This document shows, piece by piece, positions 56,766-64,000 of a DNA stretch of 64,000 nucleotides. The DNA is taken from NCBI GenBank assembly GCA_016721825.1, contig JADKHI010000005.1, forward strand, positions 62,001 to 126,000. Direction: 5' to 3'. Numbering within the stretch: position 1 is the first letter of the stretch; the number at the start of each line of letters is the position of its first letter. Source of the stretch: Flavobacteriales bacterium. Its GTDB lineage: Bacteria > Bacteroidota > Bacteroidia > Flavobacteriales_F > PHOS-HE28. A model generated the notes under the pieces. It was not told the origin of the DNA. It did no database searches and worked only from the letters and a program-made list of their open reading frames with translations. The position numbers were made by a program, and so were the translations under genes.

Positions 56766-57368
56766 CTATTTCGTCGAATGGTCGCGAGAGGTGACCTGCA
56801 CCACCCTGCGAACGTTATCACCCTCCCGTGGGCCGGGAGCGCGCAACGTGGGGTTCTCGGTATCCCGGGGTCGTGTCGCGATGTGTGGAGCTGCGACTGG
56901 GCGCTTGTAGCGTGCGGCACGTTGCGCATCCGTTGTGGAGCGGGTTACGATGGGTTCGGCTTGCTCCTTTCCATGATCACAACCGCACGTCGTGGCCAAT
57001 TTCTTGGAGACCTGGCCCACATACACAGAGCGCGTTACATGCCGACCCTCAGCATCCGAGATCGTTACGCGGACCATCCCTGGCATCGCGCTCACTGCGC
57101 TGCAAGTAGCTTCGGGCATCCCATGCCAATCGTAGCGGTAGGGCGGTGTTCCGCCTTCAACAGCGACCTCGACGCTTCCGGGGAAGCGGAGTTCCTTCAT
57201 TGCAAGCATATCGGATCCACCCTCTGCGGCCAGTGGAGCATCGCCATAGCCCACGCACTGGTGGACCATGACCACCTTTCCCGGATTCGTGATCACCGAC
57301 ACCTTCAAGCGCGAAGCCTGTATGGGCTGGGCAAGGACACAGACGGAAGCGATCAGCAAGGCTCTCAT
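56766..57368 (-). CDS. Secreted protein with one SprB-like repeat
   Basis: The 200-residue product has a signal peptide (MRALLIASVCVLAQPIQA). A segment VEVAVEGGTPPYRYDW...VRVTISDAEGRHVTRSVYV (about 66-118) matches a single SprB/PKD-like repeat as found in flavobacterial adhesins. The rest, with paired Cys (CGC) and a basic Arg-rich tail, has no match I know. There is no T9SS sorting domain. A TAGCTTCG box precedes the start. Confidence 0.72.
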   Translation of the reverse strand: MRALLIASVCVLAQPIQASRLKVSVITNPGKVVMVHQCVGYGDAPLAAEGGSDMLAMKELRFPGSVEVAVEGGTPPYRYDWHGMPEATCSAVSAMPGMVRVTISDAEGRHVTRSVYVGQVSKKLATTCGCDHGKEQAEPIVTRSTTDAQRAARYKRPVAAPHIATRPRDTENPTLRAPGPREGDNVRRVVQVTSRDHSTK

Positions 57369-57390
57369 GGTCAGGAGGTTTTGCGTTCAA

Positions 57391-57398
57391 CGAAGCTA
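57391..57398 (-). promoter_or_regulatory. -7 promoter box for the SprB-repeat gene
   Basis: The minus strand reads TAGCTTCG, 22 bases before the ATG at 57368. Confidence 0.5.
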
Positions 57399-57479
57399 GC
57401 AAGATCCACGCCGATCCCCACAGGCGGGACCTGACCCTTGGCACTACGAGAAGGGCGATCCACATTCCCCCGGTCCCGG

Positions 57480-57487
57480 TACCTTTG
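57480..57487 (+). promoter_or_regulatory. -7 promoter box for mtaB
   Basis: TACCTTTG is a perfect TAnnTTTG match, 98 bases before the mtaB ATG. The leader would be unusually long for this window. Confidence 0.45.
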
Positions 57488-57585
57488 CGGCCCTTTGAAG
57501 AAGGTGGCAGCGGCAGCAGGCAGGTAGGAGCGTTTCTCCGCAAGCTGCAACTGCCTCCTGCCCCTGCCGCCTGCCACCTGACCGA

Positions 57586-58935
57586 ATGGGTTCCACCCGC
57601 ACCGCCGCATACCACACCTTGGGCTGCAAGCTCAACTTCAGCGAGACCAGCACCCTGGCCCGTTCGCTGGAGGAGGCGGGTTATGCCCGCGTGAAGGTGG
57701 AGGACCGGCCGGATGTGTTCGTGCTGAATACCTGCAGCGTAACGGAGAACGCCGACAAGGAATGCCGACGGCACGTGCGCCGTTTCCAAGCCATCAATCC
57801 GGAGGCCTTCATTGCCGTGGTGGGTTGCTACGCGCAGCTGAAGCCCGAGGAGATCGCTGCGATCCCTGGCGTTCACCTGGTGCTTGGAGCGAACGAGAAG
57901 TTCGATCTGGCCGCCCACATCGAAGCGTCGGATGGCAAGCAGGAGCATGGCAGGGCGGTTTTCGGTGCCATCAAAGAGGTGAAGCGCTTCATCCCCAGCT
58001 GGAATTCCGGGGATCGGACCCGCACCTTCCTGAAAGTGCAGGACGGCTGCGACTACTTCTGTAGCTTCTGCACCATTCCACTGGCCCGTGGCCGCAGCCG
58101 CAGCGGCACCGTGGCGGAGACCGTCGCACAGGCAGAGGCCATCGCTGCACAGGGCATCCGCGAGGTGGTGCTCACTGGCGTCAACACTGGTGATTTCGGG
58201 CGTTCGCACGGCGAGGACTTCCTTCAGCTGATCAAGGCCTTGGACCGGGTGGAAGGCATCGACCGTTTCCGCATCAGCAGCATCGAACCGAACCTGTGCA
58301 ACGACGAAGTGATCCGCTTCGTGGCGCAGAGCAAGCGCTTCGCACCGCACTTCCACATGCCATTGCAAAGCGGCAGCGACGTGATCCTGGAGCGTATGCG
58401 GCGGCGGTACGACACCGCGCTGTATGCTGAACGCGTCAACGCGATCAAGGCGCTTATGCCACACGCTTGCATTGGTGTGGACGTGATCACGGGTACGCCC
58501 GGTGAAACGGAAGAGGAGTTCCTCAGGACACACGCGTTCCTGCGTTCGATCCCGGTGGACTACCTGCACGTCTTCACCTACAGCGAGCGCGCCAACACCA
58601 CCGCCGTACGCATGGACGACAGCGTGCCGATGGAGGTCCGTCGCGAGCGTACCAAGCAGCTTCGCATCCTTGGCAGCAAGCTGCAGCGTGCCTTCTACGA
58701 GAAGCACCTAGGCACCATCCGCCCCGTGCTGTTAGAAGCGGAAGAAGCGGAAGGCCACATGCTCGGCTTCACCGACAATTATGTCCGCGTAACCCTCCCA
58801 TACGATCACACATTGGTGAACACCATCGTGCTGGTGACCTTGGGCCGCATCAATGGCGATGGACACATGACCGGTTCGATCGACCCAATGAACGGTTCAG
58901 CCACTGCTTCCTGCTTACTGGCCACTGCCAACTGA
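57586..58935 (+). CDS. mtaB: tRNA t6A37 methylthiotransferase MtaB
   Basis: The 449-residue radical-SAM enzyme has the three N-terminal cluster cysteines (Cys14, Cys50, Cys81), the radical-SAM triad Cys155-x3-Cys159-x2-Cys162 (CDYFCSFC) with the IPLARGRSRS stretch, and a C-terminal TRAM-like domain (about 375-435). GCKLNFSET at the start is typical of MtaB rather than MiaB or RimO. It converts t6A37 to ms2t6A37 in tRNAs that read ANN codons. The lgt gene starts 1 base after its stop. Confidence 0.95.
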   Translation: MGSTRTAAYHTLGCKLNFSETSTLARSLEEAGYARVKVEDRPDVFVLNTCSVTENADKECRRHVRRFQAINPEAFIAVVGCYAQLKPEEIAAIPGVHLVLGANEKFDLAAHIEASDGKQEHGRAVFGAIKEVKRFIPSWNSGDRTRTFLKVQDGCDYFCSFCTIPLARGRSRSGTVAETVAQAEAIAAQGIREVVLTGVNTGDFGRSHGEDFLQLIKALDRVEGIDRFRISSIEPNLCNDEVIRFVAQSKRFAPHFHMPLQSGSDVILERMRRRYDTALYAERVNAIKALMPHACIGVDVITGTPGETEEEFLRTHAFLRSIPVDYLHVFTYSERANTTAVRMDDSVPMEVRRERTKQLRILGSKLQRAFYEKHLGTIRPVLLEAEEAEGHMLGFTDNYVRVTLPYDHTLVNTIVLVTLGRINGDGHMTGSIDPMNGSATASCLLATAN

Positions 58936-58936
58936 C

Positions 58937-60238
58937 ATGTACCCCACCCTCTACCACGCCTTCGTCGACCTGTTCGGGATCGAGCTCAGCGGCCTGAAGT
59001 TCCTGAACAGCTTCGGCTTCTTCGTGGCCCTCGCCTTCCTGGCCGCGGGCTGGACGCTCCGACTGGAGCTGCAACGCCGCACTGCGCTCGGCCAGATCGC
59101 CAACACCACAACAACGGTCACCGAAGGTGCACCAGCGAAACCGCTTGACCTGTTCCTCAACGGGCTCATGGGTTTCCTTCTCGGATGGAAGGTCTCCTAC
59201 ATGCTTCTGAACTGGGGTGAAGTGACGGCCTCACCTCCCACCTTCCTGCTAAGCGGCAAGGGCTACTTCCTGCCAGGGCTCCTCGTAGGCCTCGGCTTCG
59301 CGTACTGGATGTGGCGCGATGCACAGAAGAACCGGCTGGCGCAACCCAAGCAGCGCACGGTAACACTCACTCCAGCTGCACATGTGGGCAACATCACCCT
59401 TACGGCGGCGCTCTGGGGCTTCATCGGGGCCAAGCTCTTCCACTGGATCGAGACGCCGGGCGACTTTCTGAAGTTCATACAGAACCCCAGCGGTGATGGC
59501 ATCATCAGTGGCCTTACGATGTACGGAGGGCTCATCGTGGCGGGCTTCATGGTGATCCGCTATTTCCGCAAGCACGGTCTTGCTGTGCTACCCTCCATGG
59601 ATTCCGCAGCACCGGGTCTCATGCTCGCCTACGCCATTGGTCGTATCGGTTGTCAGGTCAGCGGTGACGGCGACTGGGGCATCGTGAACAGCGCCTACCT
59701 CACCAACCCCGATGGAACCGTTGCCACCGCCACCATCGATCAGGTGCGTTCCGAGATCGAGGGTCACGCAGCATTCTACGCGCATCACTTCGGCTCCACC
59801 GAGTCCGTACCGATGAAGGCCGTGGTCGCACCCTCCTTCCTGCCTGAGTGGGCCGTGGCCTATGCTTATCCGCACAACGTGAACAGCGTCGGAATGGAAA
59901 TGGACGGATGCGAGGGCACCTTCTGGGGCGACCATTGCGCGGCGCTGCCCCTCCCCGTGTTCCCGACGCCGCTTTACGAGGTCATCGTCTGTGGCTTGTT
60001 CGCGGCGTTGCTGTGGGCCATCCGCAAGCGGCTGCGTGTTCCGGGGATGCTGTTCGCCGTGTACTTGATGCTGAACGGCTTCGAGCGCTTCTGGATCGAG
60101 AAGATCCGCGTGAACGAACCATTCCTCGGTCCCATCACCCAGGCTGAAGTGATCAGCACGCTCCTCTTCCTGCTCGGCGTTGCCGGGCTTCTCTGGCTCA
60201 AGCGCCGTGCCTCCCATGGACCTGAAGCAGCTCACTGA
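58937..60238 (+). CDS. lgt: Prolipoprotein diacylglyceryl transferase (extended)
   Basis: The 433-residue membrane protein has about seven helices and Lgt motifs GLTMYGGLIVAG, AYAIGRIGCQVSGDGDWG (catalytic-region Arg and the Gly-rich loop) and a C-terminal GMLFAVYLMLNGFERFWIEKIRVN. Usual Lgt is 260-300 residues; the extra length is a loop of about 80 residues between the two motif blocks (about 245-330) and a longer N-terminus. It attaches diacylglycerol to the lipobox Cys of prolipoproteins, several of which are encoded in this window. It overlaps the next gene by 23 bases. Confidence 0.92.
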   Translation: MYPTLYHAFVDLFGIELSGLKFLNSFGFFVALAFLAAGWTLRLELQRRTALGQIANTTTTVTEGAPAKPLDLFLNGLMGFLLGWKVSYMLLNWGEVTASPPTFLLSGKGYFLPGLLVGLGFAYWMWRDAQKNRLAQPKQRTVTLTPAAHVGNITLTAALWGFIGAKLFHWIETPGDFLKFIQNPSGDGIISGLTMYGGLIVAGFMVIRYFRKHGLAVLPSMDSAAPGLMLAYAIGRIGCQVSGDGDWGIVNSAYLTNPDGTVATATIDQVRSEIEGHAAFYAHHFGSTESVPMKAVVAPSFLPEWAVAYAYPHNVNSVGMEMDGCEGTFWGDHCAALPLPVFPTPLYEVIVCGLFAALLWAIRKRLRVPGMLFAVYLMLNGFERFWIEKIRVNEPFLGPITQAEVISTLLFLLGVAGLLWLKRRASHGPEAAH

Positions 60239-61007
60239 AGACGTTTCCATGCTCTGCGGGGAAGTGGCGGAGTTCATCCGCACCGAAGCCGCACGCTTCA
60301 CCGAGGCGAGCGTGGAGAGCAAGAGCCTGAACAACCTGGTGAGCTACGTCGACAAGACCGCTGAGACGCGGCTGGTCGAAGGACTTGGTCGCTTGGTGCC
60401 CGAGGCCGGGTTCATCGCAGAGGAAGGCACCGGCGAACGCAAGGAAGGCCTCAACTGGATCATCGACCCGCTGGACGGCACCACCAACTTCGTGCACGGC
60501 GTGCCCTGCTATTGCATCAGCATCGGTCTTGCAGAGGGCAACGACATGCTGGTCGGCGTCGTGCTGGAGGTTACCCGGAACGAGTGCTTCAGTGCGTGGA
60601 AAGGCGGTGGTGCCTGGCTCAACGGCAAGGGCATCCGCGTATCGCAGCGTCCCCGGTTGCAGGATAGCCTGCTGGCCACCGGCTTCCCCTACGACGATTT
60701 CGGCCGCGAGGCGCAGTACATGGACTTGCTGCGCGCCTTGATGCACAACAGCCGCGGTATCCGGAGGCTCGGCAGTGCTGCGGCCGACCTGGCCTACGTG
60801 GCCTGCGGGCGTTTCGAGGCCTTCTACGAGTACGGGCTCAACCCTTGGGACGTGGCCGCTGGCGCGCTGTTGGTGAAGGAGGCCGGCGGTACGGTCACCG
60901 ACTTTCGAAATGGCGACGAATGGCTGTTCGGCGAGGAGCTGGTGGCCAGCAATGGCAACATCCACAACGAGCTGATCGGTCCCATCGGGAAATTCTTCGG
61001 GAAGTGA
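60216..61007 (+). CDS. Inositol monophosphatase family protein (SuhB-like)
   Basis: The 263-residue product has the IMPase metal-site motifs EEGTGE (Glu), WIIDPLDGTTNFVHGVP (Asp-Asp) and NPWDVAAGALLVKEAGG (Asp), in the right order and spacing for a Mg-dependent phosphatase of inositol-1-phosphate or a related sugar phosphate. The ATG at 60216 is preferred; 12 further codons upstream lie inside lgt. The overlap with lgt suggests translational coupling. Confidence 0.92.
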   Translation: MDLKQLTEDVSMLCGEVAEFIRTEAARFTEASVESKSLNNLVSYVDKTAETRLVEGLGRLVPEAGFIAEEGTGERKEGLNWIIDPLDGTTNFVHGVPCYCISIGLAEGNDMLVGVVLEVTRNECFSAWKGGGAWLNGKGIRVSQRPRLQDSLLATGFPYDDFGREAQYMDLLRALMHNSRGIRRLGSAAADLAYVACGRFEAFYEYGLNPWDVAAGALLVKEAGGTVTDFRNGDEWLFGEELVASNGNIHNELIGPIGKFFGK

Positions 61008-61026
61008 TCGTGATGATCTTAGCGCC

Positions 61027-61245
61027 ATGATCATCGGCGTCGTAGGTCATTGCTCAGCTGACCAAACCTGAAGTGTGGCAAGCGAATTTCGCTGCCCTGA
61101 AAGCCAACCCGGAGTGGGACAGGACCTTCGATGCACTTCCCCCCGTAACTGGGGAACGACAAGCCATGACCCTGCACCATCCGCCCCACTTCGGCACTAG
61201 TGAACACGGGCTTCGGCGACCTTCGCTCTTTACCACAACACGCGA
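61027..61245 (+). pseudogene. Possible remnant of a broken gene
   Basis: A TGATCTTAGCGCC stretch, like a -7 box with 4-base spacing, precedes ATG at 61027, which opens MIIGVVGHCSADQT and stops. In another frame from 61052, an ungapped stretch reads LTKPEVWQANFAALKANPEWDRTFDALPPVTG, which looks coding but has no start. The two could be pieces of one lost gene. Weak evidence. Confidence 0.3.
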
Positions 61246-63060
61246 ATGAAACACCGCGCCATTCTGATCTCCGCTGCCTTGTTCGCGGCTTGCCACAACC
61301 CCACACGCACGGACGACCCTGATGCGTTCATCATGCGCCATGTGGAAACGGGTCTCTGCACACCTGTGGTGATCGAAGGCGACAGCACGTGGACGATCGA
61401 GGAGCGCATGAAGCACTACGGCGTTCCGGGCATGAGCATCGCCATCATCGATGACTTCAAGATCGCATGGGTGAAAAGCTACGGCGTGATGGACAGCACC
61501 AGTTCGCGACCCGTTACGGACAGCACCTTGTTCCAGGCGGCGTCCATCAGCAAGCCCGTGTTCACCATGGCCGTATTGAAGCTCGCGGAAATGGGTGCGC
61601 TGAAGCTCGATGACGATGTGAACGCAAAACTGCGCTCCTGGAAGGTCCCTGAGAATGAGTTCACCGCCACGGAGAAGGTCACCTTGAAGCGGCTGCTCGG
61701 CCACGTTGCCGGCACAACGGTGCATGGCTTCGAAGGCTATGTTCCAGGTGAACCATTGCCGACGTTGAACCAGATCCTGAACGGTGAAGCGCCTTCAAAC
61801 TCACCACCGGTCGTGGTGGATCAGACACCCGGAAGCAAGTGGCGCTACTCCGGTGGCGGCTACTGCATCGCTTCACAGGTGGTCCTTGATGCGAAGGGTG
61901 GCACCATCCCACAGCACATGGATGAGCTCGTGCTGAAGCCGCTTGGCATGTCACGCAGCACCTATCAGCAACCGCTTCCGGAAGCTTGGGCCCACAACGC
62001 AGCAAGCGGTCACCTTCCCGACCGATCACCGGTGAAGAGCAAGTGGCACGTGTACCCGGAGCTATCACCCGATGGCCTGTGGACCACCGCCACCGACCTC
62101 GCGCACTTCGTCATCGACCTGCAGAAGACCATCGCCAGTGATAGTGGCAAGGTGTTGAGCCGCACCACGGCTATGCAGATGGTGGAGCCTTTCGTGGAGC
62201 CCTTCGCTGCAGTGGGCCTTACCATCGAGGACAAGAAGGGCCAGCGCTACTTTGATCACGGCGGTTGGAACGAGGGCTTCTGTGGTTGGATCGTCGGACA
62301 TGTCGAGAACGGAAAGGGCGCGGTGATCCTCATCAATGCCAACCAGACGGAGTTCATGGGCGAGGTGGTGCGCTCGATCGCACGCGCTTACGATTGGCCG
62401 GAGTTCGTTCCCGTGCGGAAAGCCCAACCGCTGGACAGCACAGCGCTGGACGCATTCACCGGCCGCTATCGTGTGGGTAGCGATGACCTGGTCACCATCA
62501 CCCGGTCCGGCAACAAGCTGATCCGGCAACCGCTGCGGCAAGAGCCCAATACCCTCGAACACATCGGTGACAACGTGTTCGTGAGCCGCCTGGATGAGCG
62601 CTTCCGGAAGTTCGTAAAGGACTCCATAGGCGGCATGACCATCCGGGTGATGGATGCGATCGACGCCACGACCTACGGCACCCTGCGGCGCATGAAGGAC
62701 GACGAGCACATCCCCTTCGAGGCCATTGAACGCGGGGATCGGGACGCCGCCGTTCGGGCGTACTCCGCGTTGAACCCGACCGACCCGGCCGTGCGCGAGG
62801 AGTGGCTCAACAACCTCGGCTACCAGTTGATGAACGAAGGCCAGGTGAAGAAGGGCCAGTACATTTTCTTCGTGAACATGCAGTTGTACCCAAAGAGCGC
62901 GAACGCTTACGACAGCTACGCCGAGGCGTGCCTGAAGCTCGGCGATAAGGAGCAGGCACTGGTCAACTACAAGCGTGCACTTTCCCTGGACCCACAGAAC
63001 ACCAACGCAGCGCGGGTCGTGGCAGAGCTGGAAAAGGAAGTCATCGGATCGGCCAGGTGA
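61246..63060 (+). CDS. Class C beta-lactamase-like serine hydrolase lipoprotein with TPR tail
   Basis: The 604-residue product is a lipoprotein (LFAAC). The serine hydrolase domain (about 45-385) has Ser-x-x-Lys in ASISKPVF, Tyr in RYSGGGY and HGG (FDHGGWNEG) as third motif. A beta-rich DUF3471-like domain follows (about 400-490), then two or three TPR motifs (about 500-600; ALNPTDPAVREEWLNNLGYQLMNEG, ANAYDSYAEACLKLGDKEQALVNYKRALSLDPQNT). It probably hydrolyses peptide or ester bonds in the periplasm; penicillin resistance is not implied. Confidence 0.9.
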   Translation: MKHRAILISAALFAACHNPTRTDDPDAFIMRHVETGLCTPVVIEGDSTWTIEERMKHYGVPGMSIAIIDDFKIAWVKSYGVMDSTSSRPVTDSTLFQAASISKPVFTMAVLKLAEMGALKLDDDVNAKLRSWKVPENEFTATEKVTLKRLLGHVAGTTVHGFEGYVPGEPLPTLNQILNGEAPSNSPPVVVDQTPGSKWRYSGGGYCIASQVVLDAKGGTIPQHMDELVLKPLGMSRSTYQQPLPEAWAHNAASGHLPDRSPVKSKWHVYPELSPDGLWTTATDLAHFVIDLQKTIASDSGKVLSRTTAMQMVEPFVEPFAAVGLTIEDKKGQRYFDHGGWNEGFCGWIVGHVENGKGAVILINANQTEFMGEVVRSIARAYDWPEFVPVRKAQPLDSTALDAFTGRYRVGSDDLVTITRSGNKLIRQPLRQEPNTLEHIGDNVFVSRLDERFRKFVKDSIGGMTIRVMDAIDATTYGTLRRMKDDEHIPFEAIERGDRDAAVRAYSALNPTDPAVREEWLNNLGYQLMNEGQVKKGQYIFFVNMQLYPKSANAYDSYAEACLKLGDKEQALVNYKRALSLDPQNTNAARVVAELEKEVIGSAR

Positions 63061-63066
63061 ACCTCG

Positions 63067-64000
63067 TCACTCGTGACGCAGCGCCCGCACCGGATCGGTC
63101 TGCGCTGCTCGTACCGCACGGAAGCTTACTGTGAAGGTGGCGATCAACAAGACCACGAGCGCCGCGAGCACGAACACGAGTGGTTCGATGGCTGTGCGGA
63201 AAGCGAAGTTCTCCAGCCAACGGCCCACACCGAACCAGGCCAATGGCATCGCGACTACCGCACCGATCACCACCAACAAGAGAAAATCGCGTGTGACCAG
63301 GTAGGTGATCCGCAAGGTGTCGGCCCCCATCACCTTTCGGATACCGATCTCTCGCGTGCGTTTCTCCGCGGTCCAACTGGCCAGTGCGAACAATCCCAAA
63401 CACGCGATGAAGACGGCCAACAGGGAGAAGATACCGATCAGCTTCGCCAGCCGACCTTGCGCTTCGTACTGGCCGTCCAGCTGCTCATCCAGGAACTGGT
63501 ACTCAAAGGGGAACTCCGTGGTACGCGCGTTCCACTTCTGCTTTGCCGCAGCGATCACCGACGCAGGATCACCGGCTTCCAGACGCAAGTACAAGTAGCG
63601 GATCCACTGCTCCCGATCGTTGGGCTGGCACATGTCGAAGACGAAGGGTTGAACCGCTTTGAAGAGCGGATCGAAGGCAAAGTCCTTGGCCACGCCGATC
63701 ACGCGCTCCTCGCCGTTGGGCGTATCCATCCGTTCGCCGATCACTTTCGTGGGATCCTCGGGGTGGACCTGCTTGGCGAAGGTCTCGTTGACGATAACGC
63801 TGAGCGAATCATCACCCGGGAACTCGCGCGAGAACCAGCGGCCAGCCAGGAGCTTGATGTCCATGACCTGCTGGAAGTCGGGGTTGCAATAGAGGGCGGG
63901 CAGGTAGGTCCACTTGCCTTGCTCCATGGTGCCCCAATTGAACTCGTGGGTGTTGTGTTTCTTGCCGATGATGTCGTTCGACCACGACACGGCCTTCACG
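63067..64000 (-). CDS. MacB-like ABC transporter permease, C-terminal part (cut by window edge)
   Basis: About 310 residues are visible and the 5' end lies outside the window. They show the end of a MacB periplasmic domain (LLAGRWFSREFPGDDSLSVIVNETFAKQVHPED...) and the three C-terminal FtsX helices (about 185-210, 235-260, 275-300) with AEKRTREIGIRKVMGA, the typical coupling-helix phrase of the large Bacteroidota FtsX-like permeases, and the ending RAAQTDPVRALRHE. It is a different subtype from the permease at 45545. Only 6 bases separate its stop from that of the convergent serine hydrolase. Confidence 0.9.
   Translation of the reverse strand, partial: VKAVSWSNDIIGKKHNTHEFNWGTMEQGKWTYLPALYCNPDFQQVMDIKLLAGRWFSREFPGDDSLSVIVNETFAKQVHPEDPTKVIGERMDTPNGEERVIGVAKDFAFDPLFKAVQPFVFDMCQPNDREQWIRYLYLRLEAGDPASVIAAAKQKWNARTTEFPFEYQFLDEQLDGQYEAQGRLAKLIGIFSLLAVFIACLGLFALASWTAEKRTREIGIRKVMGADTLRITYLVTRDFLLLVVIGAVVAMPLAWFGVGRWLENFAFRTAIEPLVFVLAALVVLLIATFTVSFRAVRAAQTDPVRALRHE

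Overview
The window is GC-rich DNA from a Gram-negative member of the Bacteroidota, most likely a high-GC, Flavobacteriales-like lineage. The evidence is: four proteins with C-terminal type IX secretion (T9SS) sorting domains; repeated use of the Bacteroidota -7 promoter box TAnnTTTG (and a TAnnTTCG variant); a TonB-dependent receptor; a DUF3078 protein; a rhomboid with the C-terminal tail seen in Bacteroidota; and many lipoproteins without Shine-Dalgarno-like leaders. The assignment rests on protein families, not on a marker gene.

Layout. 0-7 kb: a cut-off di-heme oxidoreductase lipoprotein diverges from mntR-mntH (Mn regulator plus an Nramp-UspA fusion) across a DtxR-type palindrome; then a PlsC-like acyltransferase, smpB and a GT-C glycosyltransferase. 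7-10.5 kb (minus strand): DUF3078 protein, mscS-like channel, small protein, ECF sigma factor, mono-heme cytochrome, tRNA-Val. 10.5-18.3 kb (plus strand): TonB receptor, fatty-acid hydroxylase, a frameshifted Pro-Ala-repeat protein, DUF4349 lipoprotein, SMR exporter, WD40 protein and a membrane protein. 18.3-25.8 kb (minus strand): coiled-coil protein, zapA, rny and then a complete, tightly overlapped dltC-dltD-dltX-dltB-dltA cluster followed by a UDP-hexose 4-epimerase. DltX (49 aa) is a very small gene ending in FVYQQF.

26-33 kb: an M23 peptidase, two tandem paralogous single-pass membrane proteins that share a GFWD motif, an HExxH protein, a SanA/YdcF-like protein, a T9SS protein, a carboxypeptidase-regulatory-domain protein and an AT-rich, apparently acquired gene with a HEPN-like R-x5-H motif. 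33-43 kb is accessory-looking: a 22-bp tandem array built on the palindrome GTTGATCAAC, a small XRE regulator, four large or medium secreted proteins (one carries a phage-type S74 chaperone domain before its T9SS tail), and about 0.7 kb of non-coding long-period repeats with copies of a GC-rich hairpin.

43-64 kb returns to ordinary chromosomal genes: a SIMPL protein, a MacAB-like exporter whose permease start is partly duplicated, a GH3-beta-lactamase fusion, mutL, an intact rhomboid plus a decayed one, an EEP-family protein, TraB/GumN, mtaB, lgt, an IMPase, a serine hydrolase with TPR, and a cut-off MacB-like permease.

The strongest candidate for an unusual system is the full Dlt-type acylation operon in a Gram-negative that should have no teichoic acid. 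Next are the repeat arrays around the T9SS genes and the GFWD paralogue pair. No CRISPR array, insertion sequence, prophage or rRNA was seen.
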